From Saprospiraceae bacterium (GTDB taxonomy: Bacteria > Bacteroidota > Bacteroidia > Chitinophagales > Saprospiraceae): a stretch of DNA of 64,000 nucleotides. Within the stretch, counting starts at the first letter, position 1. Each line of letters begins with the position of its first letter. The DNA lies in contig JAIYAP010000048.1 in the NCBI GenBank assembly GCA_027488935.1, forward strand, positions 1 to 64,000, read 5' to 3'. The position numbers were made by a program, and so were the translations under genes. A model generated the notes under the pieces. The model made no database searches, was not told the DNA's origin, and saw only the letters and a program-made list of their open reading frames with translations. Shown one piece after another: positions 46,424 through 54,140 of this stretch.

Positions 46424-47809
46424 ATGCAAAAAAGCCAGCTTGCACAATTAATTCAGTCCTTTTCCGGTCAGGAAAAACGCGAGATCCTGAAATTTCTGCG
46501 TTCTCCATACTTTAATGTTCGGGAAGATGTGATCCAGTTGTTTGATTGGTTTTGCACCGAAAAAACACCTGATAAGGCAAGGGCCAAAGCGCAACTATCC
46601 GATGCAGATCCGCTATCGGATCAGGCCTTGCAATTGCGCATGACCTACTTGATGCGCTTGTTGGAGCAGTACCTTGCACAAAAAGAATTTGATGGAAATG
46701 AAATCCAGCAGAACATATCGGTGGCTATTTCACTGCGAAAACGGGGTTTGTTGGTGCCTTTTGAACGACAAAAGAAATGGGTGCAGAAATCTTTGGAAAG
46801 TCAACCCATGCGGGATGTTCAATACTATGAATCCAAGTTTCGGCTGCATTGGGAAACCCATCAATTGGGATCCATTGTAGAGCCAACCAATACCGAACAC
46901 CTACAGGCTGCTTCTGCAGCGGCTGATATCGTCTATGTGGCCCAAAAACTCCGCCTTATTTGTTTGAATGCTGCGCAACAAGCCGTATATCGGGCCGATT
47001 TCCAGAGCTCCTGGGAAAGTGAGGTGGTATTATTTGCGGAGAAAAACTTTGCAACGGAAATTCCGGTGATCGCCATTTACCTGCATTGTTATCGGATGCT
47101 GCGTTCCCCGGAAGAAGAGCAGCATTTTCAGCAATTTAAGCAGATGTTGCTGCGTAGCCTGGATTTGTTTTCGCCCGACGAAAATCGAAGTCTGTTTATT
47201 TGGGCGATTAACTATTGTGTCCGTCGGCTCAACCTGGGTGAAAAACGCTTTTTCCAGGAAGTTACCGATTTATACAAACCTGGTATTGAGCAAGGTATTT
47301 TGCTCGAAAACGATGAGATTTCTCCCTACACCTATTATAACATTGTAGCGGCTGGTTTGCAGTCGGGTGATTTGGAATGGGTGCAATTTTTCATTTTTCA
47401 GTATAAAAACGCGCTTAAAAAGCAGTACCGGGAAAGCGCATTTAGTTTTAACCTGGCGCGGCTCGAATATGCCCAAAAACACTTCGATGCCGTGCTGGAA
47501 TTGTTACAACAAGTGAATTACCGGGATACTTTGGTCAATTTGGCTGCGAAAACGCTGTTGCTAAAAACCTGGTACGAACTGGGTGAAATGGAAACCTTAC
47601 AATCGCACCTTGATGCGATGCGCAATTATATCCATCGAAAAAGGGTGTTGGGGTATCATCGGAACAACAGTTTGAACATCATCAAATACACCGATAAGTT
47701 GTTGAATATCAATTGGCACGAAAAAAACGAGGTAGAAAAATTGCGCGAGGCGATATTGAAAGAAGAGCATTTGACCGAGCGGGAGTGGTTGTTGGAGAAG
47801 ATGGGGTAG
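46424..47809 (+). CDS. all-helical cytosolic protein, unknown function
   Basis: 461 residues from the ATG at 46424, chosen because it is the first ATG after the promoter; the longer frame has an unlikely start. No signal peptide. It is predicted all-alpha, with a charged N-terminus (MQKSQLAQLIQSFSGQEKREI) and many Leu/Gln-rich helices that may form TPR-like hairpins (YAQKHFDAVLELLQQV). I recognise only that such proteins recur in Saprospiraceae-type genomes. It stands divergent from the HYR gene. Confidence 0.65.
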   Translation: MQKSQLAQLIQSFSGQEKREILKFLRSPYFNVREDVIQLFDWFCTEKTPDKARAKAQLSDADPLSDQALQLRMTYLMRLLEQYLAQKEFDGNEIQQNISVAISLRKRGLLVPFERQKKWVQKSLESQPMRDVQYYESKFRLHWETHQLGSIVEPTNTEHLQAASAAADIVYVAQKLRLICLNAAQQAVYRADFQSSWESEVVLFAEKNFATEIPVIAIYLHCYRMLRSPEEEQHFQQFKQMLLRSLDLFSPDENRSLFIWAINYCVRRLNLGEKRFFQEVTDLYKPGIEQGILLENDEISPYTYYNIVAAGLQSGDLEWVQFFIFQYKNALKKQYRESAFSFNLARLEYAQKHFDAVLELLQQVNYRDTLVNLAAKTLLLKTWYELGEMETLQSHLDAMRNYIHRKRVLGYHRNNSLNIIKYTDKLLNINWHEKNEVEKLREAILKEEHLTEREWLLEKMG

Positions 47810-47815
47810 GAGTGT

Positions 47816-47855
47816 AGTTGTTAGTTTTTAGTTGTTAGTTTTTAGTTTTTAGTTT
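47816..47855 (+). repeat. AT-rich short tandem repeat
   Basis: GTTGTTAGTTTTTA-type units of about 13-14 bp, two full copies plus shortened ones, directly after the stop of the helical protein gene. It resembles slipped-strand simple sequence DNA, not a CRISPR. Confidence 0.7.
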
Positions 47856-47966
47856 GGACGATCGGGCGTAATGGGTTTTCTTAACCCAAGTCAATGAACC
47901 GCGCCGGTCAACACCCGCACATTTGCAGTATCAAATTTTGGTTCCATCAAAAAAAACAACTGCAAC

Positions 47967-48659
47967 ATGAAACAACTTTTTATTGTCTTTTCCATCCTGC
48001 TTGCGCTTTTGTCTGCATACAACATGTCGGCACAATCGCTGTTGGATGTCTCGGTGGGTAGTTCAACCCAAGACCGTGTTTCGGCCAATGTGGCTTACCG
48101 TTACCAGGTCAACGACCGGTTTCGAATTGGATTAGAGGCGCAATACGGTGCGCCCCGTTATCGGTTTGTGGATGCCAAACCTATTCGGGAAGGCTTTTCG
48201 ACCACTTTTTCTGTGCCTTTGACCTACCGTTTGTACGAAAAAGATCAAATTCGACTGGATTTTTTCGCTCGAACGGGGCTGCGCGTCCAGGGCAAAATTG
48301 ACCCTGATCAAAACGACGAACGGGACAGTATCCTTTCTGCTACTGCGGCATTGTTTGAGCCTGGCCTGCTCGTGACCATTCCTGCGAGCGAAAAAGTCCA
48401 TTTTCAGGGTGGGATCACTTTTCCGATGGGGTTCCAGGTTAGCCCGTCTTCGTTGTTTGAATTTGCGCATGTACCGCTGATTTATGCGGGTTTGAACGTC
48501 AAAACCTCAGAAAGACGCCATATTTTCCTTAAAGCCATGACCGGTGCTGCGTTCGGTGGCAATGGCGACACCTACAAGTTCAGTTGGTCTTTGCAGGCCG
48601 GGATGCGCTTTGCCTTTGGTCGCCGTACCGCTGCTCCTTTGGTTGAACCTACTTTCTAA
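47967..48659 (+). CDS. predicted outer-membrane beta-barrel protein
   Basis: 230 residues with signal peptide (ending SAQ). Beta strands such as RVSANVAYRYQVNDRFRIGLEAQYG and a terminal aromatic pattern (VEPTF) suggest a small barrel. It is 21 bp upstream of another barrel gene, so they form an operon. No family assigned. Confidence 0.6.
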   Translation: MKQLFIVFSILLALLSAYNMSAQSLLDVSVGSSTQDRVSANVAYRYQVNDRFRIGLEAQYGAPRYRFVDAKPIREGFSTTFSVPLTYRLYEKDQIRLDFFARTGLRVQGKIDPDQNDERDSILSATAALFEPGLLVTIPASEKVHFQGGITFPMGFQVSPSSLFEFAHVPLIYAGLNVKTSERRHIFLKAMTGAAFGGNGDTYKFSWSLQAGMRFAFGRRTAAPLVEPTF

Positions 48660-48680
48660 CAACTCAAAAACTACATTTCT

Positions 48681-49346
48681 ATGAAAAAGATACTTATTGC
48701 AAGCTGCCTGTTGGTTTGGGCCACTTTTTTGACCGCCCAAGAGGCAAAACCGTCCAAAATTGGCTGGTTTATCACACCCGAGGTCGGGTTAATGTTCCTC
48801 GAAAACCACGTTGGCAAAACCATTGGTGCCTCCTTTGGTGTGAAACTCTGGAAAGATCGCCTCAAAGTGGGCATCATCAGTTATGGTCGGCCGGGACCGA
48901 TCAATTCCTACACTGTAGATGCCAAATTGGCTGAAAATCAGACCTATTTGGGCAAAAGTTCGCTCAAACTTCGGGCCGATTGGGGTGTTGTGGGTGGTTT
49001 CATTGCCCCTACCTTTAAGTTTAAAAAGTTTGAACTGGATCTTCCGATCGGTTATGGTGTTGGTGTAGGCGGCTTTTACCTGCACGGCGACGACCGCAAA
49101 ACGCCTGATGGTGCGCGGGTGAGTGTGTGGGAAGACAAACTGTTCAAAGGTGAAGATGCGGCAGCGGGTGGCTGGACGGAGTTTGGTGCGCGGGTGTTTT
49201 TTCCAAGCAAAATCAAAGGCATGAGCTTTGGTGGGGGCGTGCATTACACCCTTATCAGCGGCTGGAAAACGTTTGCGGATCCGTCGGGTGATTTTTATAA
49301 CCAAAGAGTGCGGGTCAACTTGTTTGTGAATTTTGGTTCGCATTAA
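48681..49346 (+). CDS. predicted outer-membrane beta-barrel protein, second of a pair
   Basis: 221 residues with signal peptide (ending LTAQ). Alternating strands (KIGWFITPEVGLMFLENHVG, RVRVNLFVNFGSH) point to an 8-stranded-type barrel. A hairpin follows at 49372-49411. It follows the previous barrel by 21 bp. Function unknown. Confidence 0.6.
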   Translation: MKKILIASCLLVWATFLTAQEAKPSKIGWFITPEVGLMFLENHVGKTIGASFGVKLWKDRLKVGIISYGRPGPINSYTVDAKLAENQTYLGKSSLKLRADWGVVGGFIAPTFKFKKFELDLPIGYGVGVGGFYLHGDDRKTPDGARVSVWEDKLFKGEDAAAGGWTEFGARVFFPSKIKGMSFGGGVHYTLISGWKTFADPSGDFYNQRVRVNLFVNFGSH

Positions 49347-49371
49347 GTGCTTGTAAATTTGTAAAAAGTAA

Positions 49372-49411
49372 TGGGCGACGAACTTCCAGGTCAATGGATG
49401 ATCGTCGCCCA
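49372..49411 (+). terminator. hairpin after the barrel pair
   Basis: TGGGCGACGA/TCGTCGCCCA, a perfect 10-bp stem with a 20-base loop, followed by AATTTG. A weak T run makes function uncertain. Confidence 0.5.
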
Positions 49412-49533
49412 ATTTGTATGAAACTGCTGGTATTGTTCAAAAAATGACAAGACAGAAGAGGAATACTTACAGTTTGCCGAGTCAAAATGGACGAACTGTT
49501 CGCGCCCGGACATTCGATTTCCCAAGCGCCCTT

Positions 49534-49541
49534 TACTTTTG
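49534..49541 (+). promoter_or_regulatory. -7 element of the YHS gene
   Basis: TACTTTTG, a perfect TAnnTTTG, 30 bp before the ATG at 49572. No good -33 TTG at the usual spacing. Confidence 0.45.
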
Positions 49542-49571
49542 CAGCAACAAGTAACAAAATCAATTATACAC

Positions 49572-50030
49572 ATGAAATCATTGCTGATTTTTTCCATCTC
49601 CATATTATTTGCCACGGTTGCTTTTTCTCAAACAGGCACACGTACCAAGCAATTTAACTTATCGGGTGGACTCGCAATTCAGGGATATGACCCGGTTGCT
49701 TACTTTACCCAAAACAAAGCCGTAAAAGGAAGTGCTCAATATGCGGCAACCGTAGAAGGGGTTACGTACTATTTCGGTTCTGCAGCCAACAAAGACCTTT
49801 TTTATAAAAACACCAAGAAGTATGAACCACAATATGGCGGTTGGTGTGCGTATGCCATGGGCGCTACAAATTCCAAGGTGGAAATTGACCCTGCTACTTT
49901 TAAAATTGTAGATGGTAAATTATATTTGTTCTTCCACACCTGGTACAATAACACGCTGACCAAGTGGAACGCAGAAGAAGCCGCGCTGAAATCAAAAGCG
50001 GATAATTATTGGCAATCAATTTTCAAATAA
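49572..50030 (+). CDS. secreted YHS-domain protein
   Basis: 152 residues from the ATG at 49572 with a signal peptide ending AFSQ. The YHS-like domain spans about 25-115 (AIQGYDPVAYFTQNKAVKG, TYYFGSAANKDLFYKNTKKY, PQYGGWCAYAMG). In the family, the domain often binds metal or occurs in copper-handling proteins, though only one Cys is visible here. It lies about 1.2 kb from the copper island, which may be coincidence. Confidence 0.78.
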   Translation: MKSLLIFSISILFATVAFSQTGTRTKQFNLSGGLAIQGYDPVAYFTQNKAVKGSAQYAATVEGVTYYFGSAANKDLFYKNTKKYEPQYGGWCAYAMGATNSKVEIDPATFKIVDGKLYLFFHTWYNNTLTKWNAEEAALKSKADNYWQSIFK

Positions 50031-50073
50031 AGCCGACTATGGACAGCGCAAAATACTGAACATACATACATCA

Positions 50074-51117
50074 ATGCTGAAGCGCAGATTAAGAATACTG
50101 TATATCAAAACTTCCAGTTGGGAGTATTGGCCAATGTGGCTGGTGTATCTGCCAGCCACATTTTATTTTATTTATTTGTCGATCAAGGCGCGCTCCTTGT
50201 TCTTTTTTTCGGCTTCTAATCCCTCCATTGAAACGGGTGGAATGTTTTTTGAAAGCAAATGGCAAATTTTCAAACTAATTCCAAAAGCCTATTACCCAAG
50301 TACCATTTACATCCCGGAACAGACAACGCTTTCTTGCATATTAGAAAACATGTTTTCTGCCGGAATTGATTTTCCAATTATCGCCAAACCTGATCGGGGC
50401 GAACGCGGCTGGTGTGTAAAAAAATTGCACTCCCCGACCGAATTAGAAGCCTATAACGCACAGATTCCATTCCCATTTTTAGTGCAATCTTACGTAGATT
50501 ATCCGCTGGAATTTAGTATTTTGTATTCCAGAAATCCCAATAGCACGCAAGGAGAAATCGTCTCTGTGACCTTGAAAAAACTGCTCAGCATTACGGGCGA
50601 CGGCGTATCAAGCATGGATGAATTGATCCTACGCAACAACCGTGCATTATTGCAATACGCTAAATTGAAACACGATAAAAATTTAAATTTATGTCATATA
50701 TTGCAGTCTGGGGAAGAAAGGCTGCTCGTGCCTTATGGAAATCACGCCTTGGGAGCGATGTTTTTGAATTACAATCATATTATTGATGAATCCCTACTCG
50801 CTGTTTTTGACAACATCAGCAAACATATTGAAGGTTTTTACTATGGTCGTTTTGATTTACGTTGCAGCAGTATTGAAGATCTGAAAAAAGGCCAAAATAT
50901 AAGTATCCTGGAATTGAACGGTGCAGGCGCTGAGCCTTCCCATATTTACGATCCACAATTCCGATTTTGGGATGGACAAAAAGTTATCCTGCAACACTTT
51001 AACTTGATATATCAGGCAGCGATTGAAAACAGGAAAAAAGGAACTGATTTTATGTCGCTTTGGGATTTTATGAAAATATGGAAGTTAAAAAGAGCGTACA
51101 AAAAAATAGCCATATAA
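50074..51117 (+). CDS. ATP-grasp domain protein, D-Ala-D-Ala-ligase-like
   Basis: 347 residues. The N-terminus has one or two hydrophobic segments (about 16-50). The ATP-grasp fold follows: IIAKPDRGERGW (adenine/phosphate-binding strand), FLVQSYVDYPLEF, and GRFDLR with ILELNGAGAEP, in which Glu and Asn bind magnesium. It would join a carboxylate to an amine. The best functional guess is a peptide- or amide-forming ligase; no substrate can be named. It follows the YHS gene by 43 bp. The interval 51118-51225 holds no credible gene. Confidence 0.7.
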   Translation: MLKRRLRILYIKTSSWEYWPMWLVYLPATFYFIYLSIKARSLFFFSASNPSIETGGMFFESKWQIFKLIPKAYYPSTIYIPEQTTLSCILENMFSAGIDFPIIAKPDRGERGWCVKKLHSPTELEAYNAQIPFPFLVQSYVDYPLEFSILYSRNPNSTQGEIVSVTLKKLLSITGDGVSSMDELILRNNRALLQYAKLKHDKNLNLCHILQSGEERLLVPYGNHALGAMFLNYNHIIDESLLAVFDNISKHIEGFYYGRFDLRCSSIEDLKKGQNISILELNGAGAEPSHIYDPQFRFWDGQKVILQHFNLIYQAAIENRKKGTDFMSLWDFMKIWKLKRAYKKIAI

Positions 51118-51225
51118 TACTTGCACGATCGGGAGACGCGCGCAAGTAAAATTTATGAACCAGGGGGCATATCCTACACGCTGCTGGATTGTTGGAAAAT
51201 TTTGCCTCAAGCCATTAGAATAACA

Positions 51226-52920
51226 TCATTGGTTTAAAAACATCATCTTTACTTCGTACGCCCCGTTGATCACCACTTTCTCCCCTTCTTCGATACCCTT
51301 CAGGATAAGGGTGCGTGTACCGTCGTCTTCGCCGGTCTGGATGTAGGCTAACTCGAACTGCTCCGGGGCGTTTTTGAGAAACACAGCCGTTTTACCGTTA
51401 ATTTCGGTCAGCGCCGAGTTTGGCACCGATATTTGACGGCTTGGTTGTTGGTTCAGGGCTTTTAATGTTACAAACTCACCAATCTTGAACTCACCTTTTG
51501 GATTATCCATTTCAAAAAGTACACGCTGGCTTTGATTGCCTGGGTTCATGCCCTGGGCCTGCGAAATGAGTCGAACTTCTGCACTTTTGTGGTCATCGGT
51601 CGAACAAGTGACGAGGAATTTGTTGCCAGCTTTGATTGCCGGCACATCGCGGTCATACACTTGCGCCTCTACATAGACCTTTTTAAGGTTAGTGACGGTG
51701 AAAAGCGTTTGTCCGGCCACTACCTCTGCGCCTGGTGTGAGCGTAAAGGTGCCGACCACGCCGCTAATCGGCGCGACTAAAGCCACAGTGCGGATGTTGG
51801 CTGCCAGGTTCGCTCCTGCAGCCTTGTTTTCAAGCGTTTGCAATTCAACCAAAGCCTGATTGTAATTTGCTGCGGCAACTTGTACGTCGCGCCCGGCAAC
51901 AATATCCTCGATTTTTTTCAAACGGTCGAGTTCGCGTTTCGTGGCTGTCACACGGGTTTTTGCCGCCTCGATTTGCACCGTTAAACCTGCGTTGCTGGTG
52001 GCGATACCCACTTGGTCGGGAGTGCTGATGGTTTGCAGCAACACCGCCAACGTTTGTCCGGCGCGTACCGTTTGACCCACCGACACGCTCAACCGGGTGA
52101 TGCGCCCGCCTTGGGGAGCCACTACTGCGCCCAAGCCTCCAGCGGCCGGTATAATAGTACCGAACATGGTGGTGGCCGATTGGTAATCGCCCACCGCGAT
52201 GGGCTGGGTCAGGATTTCAAATAAGAACTGGGTTTCTTTCTGCGCATACACCGATTTTCCGTAGCCGCTTCCGCCCTTTTTGGGGCCGTGCTCCTCGTCG
52301 CCGTGGGCAAAGGCTGGATTGAAATTTGGCGCGGAAAACCAGACGCTCGCCAGCAAAAGCAGTGCTGTCAGTGCCCGGTTGCGGCGGCGGCTCACAAACC
52401 ACACGGACAGTCCGCCCAGGAGCAAGCCGCCCAAAAACCATAGCCATTGGCCTGATGGGGTAGGAGCGGGGACTTCCGCTGTTTCGGCACTGGCTAATTT
52501 TTTCCCTACTTCCACGCCCAGCACCCCAATAAGGTCGGCGCCGTTGGGGTGGCTCACCTGTACATTTAAGGTGTAGGCTTTATTTTCAGGAAACTTTCCG
52601 TGTAGTTCGTACACACCCGGCGAAAGCGGTTTGGCCTCTAAAACAATTTGCGGGTTTTCCGCCGCGCTGATTTTCAACTCCGCCTTGTCAATGGGGCGGT
52701 TGGTTTTAAAATCGGCGATGTAAAGCGTCAGGTGGGCATCCTGTCCGGCGCTGAGTTCCGGGAAATAAAGCGTGAGTTCGTAACGGTCGCTTTGGCCATA
52801 CGCGGTGAAATGGTCTTTGGCCACGCCGGGGTCGGTCGCGATTTCGTCGCCGTGCGCAAAAGCATTGGACAATGCCAATGCGAAGCTGAAAAGAAAGGAA
52901 AAGAAAACGGACAATTTCAT
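51226..52920 (-). CDS. RND efflux periplasmic adaptor (CusB/CzcB-type) with extra N-terminal domain
   Basis: 564 residues. It appears to be two parts joined: residues 1-155 are a signal-peptide-bearing domain (ending FAHGDE) with two TM helices (157-177 and 182-205), then a second AFAHGDEEHG at 203-212 opens a normal adaptor (230-564) with a lipoyl half (GGRITRLSVSVGQTVRAGQ), an alpha-hairpin and a beta-barrel domain. The adaptor links the RND pump to the TolC-type channel. His-rich HGDEEHG may bind metal. It is the last gene of the island's efflux unit. Confidence 0.88.
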   Translation of the reverse strand: MKLSVFFSFLFSFALALSNAFAHGDEIATDPGVAKDHFTAYGQSDRYELTLYFPELSAGQDAHLTLYIADFKTNRPIDKAELKISAAENPQIVLEAKPLSPGVYELHGKFPENKAYTLNVQVSHPNGADLIGVLGVEVGKKLASAETAEVPAPTPSGQWLWFLGGLLLGGLSVWFVSRRRNRALTALLLLASVWFSAPNFNPAFAHGDEEHGPKKGGSGYGKSVYAQKETQFLFEILTQPIAVGDYQSATTMFGTIIPAAGGLGAVVAPQGGRITRLSVSVGQTVRAGQTLAVLLQTISTPDQVGIATSNAGLTVQIEAAKTRVTATKRELDRLKKIEDIVAGRDVQVAAANYNQALVELQTLENKAAGANLAANIRTVALVAPISGVVGTFTLTPGAEVVAGQTLFTVTNLKKVYVEAQVYDRDVPAIKAGNKFLVTCSTDDHKSAEVRLISQAQGMNPGNQSQRVLFEMDNPKGEFKIGEFVTLKALNQQPSRQISVPNSALTEINGKTAVFLKNAPEQFELAYIQTGEDDGTRTLILKGIEEGEKVVINGAYEVKMMFLNQ

Positions 52921-52958
52921 AATCGTTATTTTTTAAATTGAAAATCAATGATTTCAAA

Positions 52959-54131
52959 CTATTGTCCCGACAGGTACAGCATTTGGATGCGGGCTATTTC
53001 AAAGGCTTGCATTTGGGTCGCGTAATCGCGCTGAATCGAGTAAGCCTGATCCAACGTGCGCAGGAAGGTGCCGTAATCTGTTTGACCGGCCTCACGCAGG
53101 CGCAGCGCGGTAGCAATCAGCACCCGGCTTCGAGGCAGCGCCTCTCGTTCATAGTAATGCACGAGATTCAGCGCCGTGACGGCCTGCGTACGGGTGCGGG
53201 CGAGTTCGAGTGCGACGGCCTGGCCTTGTGCTTCGGCGCGGGCCAAGGCCGCCTGACCTTCGGCTTCGGCGCTTTTTACACCGGCGCGGTATTGCCCTAC
53301 CCAGACGGGGATGCCGACGCTGGCCCGAAACCGGTAGTCAATCGGTGTGCTGCGCACGCCTTGATTCAGGTAGCCGAGCGAAAAATTCGGCAGCGCCCGG
53401 CTTTTGGCTAAGCTAATTTGCTGCTCCGCCACCTGTGCGGCCTGCTGCTCATAAGCAACGGCTGGATTGCCCGCGGCGTTTCCTTGCAACAATTGTCCGA
53501 ACAAGCCAAGTGTGTCGGGTGCGAGGGGCGATAAATTACCTAGATTGGTCAGACCGGTGAGCATAGATAACTGCTGCCGGAGCGCAGTGGCGGTTTGTTC
53601 TGCGGCAAATCGCTCCTGATCTACCGTGCCCGCTTCATTTTCAGCCAGTGTTTTTTGCAAAAAATCAATTTCTCCGCCCGCGAATTGCCGGGCGGCGGTC
53701 GCGGAGATTTGCTGATACACGCTGTCGCGCACTGCCCATTGTCGCGCCTGGTATTCTGCTGCCTGCGCCTCCAAATACAGCGTGCGTACGGTGTAGCGCA
53801 GGTCGTTTTGGCTCAGCAGCTGCCCGGCTTGAGCAAGGGCGGTTTCAGCCTTGGCTACCCGTTTTTGCCGGGTGTACACGGTTGGGAACTCGAACGATTG
53901 CAGCACCCCCACCGCGTAAAACTGTCCGGTGGGGCTTTCAGTGTTCACTTCGGGGTTGGGCAGGTTGAGCGCCATTTTTTCCGCGTATTTTCTGGCTTGC
54001 ACGTCGAAGGCGGCGGCCCGGCTGAGCGGGTGGTTTTGGAGAGCGGCTTGCACGGCGGATTCGGGGGTGGTTTGCGCCCAAGCCGATTGGGCAGTGAGGC
54101 CGAATATTATTATTTTAATCAGCAATTTCAT
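52959..54131 (-). CDS. TolC-family outer-membrane efflux channel
   Basis: 390 residues with signal peptide (ending SAWAQ). It has the long helical pattern of two TolC repeats (about 25-200 and 205-390; ARAEAQGQAVALELARTRTQ and RQFAGGEIDFLQKT). It would form the exit duct of the RND pump. At 390 residues it is slightly shorter than E. coli TolC. It is 38 bp from the adaptor gene and 9 bp from the permease gene, so one operon. Confidence 0.87.
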   Translation of the reverse strand: MKLLIKIIIFGLTAQSAWAQTTPESAVQAALQNHPLSRAAAFDVQARKYAEKMALNLPNPEVNTESPTGQFYAVGVLQSFEFPTVYTRQKRVAKAETALAQAGQLLSQNDLRYTVRTLYLEAQAAEYQARQWAVRDSVYQQISATAARQFAGGEIDFLQKTLAENEAGTVDQERFAAEQTATALRQQLSMLTGLTNLGNLSPLAPDTLGLFGQLLQGNAAGNPAVAYEQQAAQVAEQQISLAKSRALPNFSLGYLNQGVRSTPIDYRFRASVGIPVWVGQYRAGVKSAEAEGQAALARAEAQGQAVALELARTRTQAVTALNLVHYYEREALPRSRVLIATALRLREAGQTDYGTFLRTLDQAYSIQRDYATQMQAFEIARIQMLYLSGQ

Positions 54132-54140
54132 GGCGCGTTG

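Noticed and set aside
47816-47855. Possible CRISPR repeat
   Set aside because: Units of about 13 bp with no unique spacers; simple tandem repeat.
51156-51224. Mini ORF between the ATP-grasp gene and the RND adaptor
   Set aside because: 22 codons without signal peptide or conserved features; overlaps nothing and has no promoter evidence.
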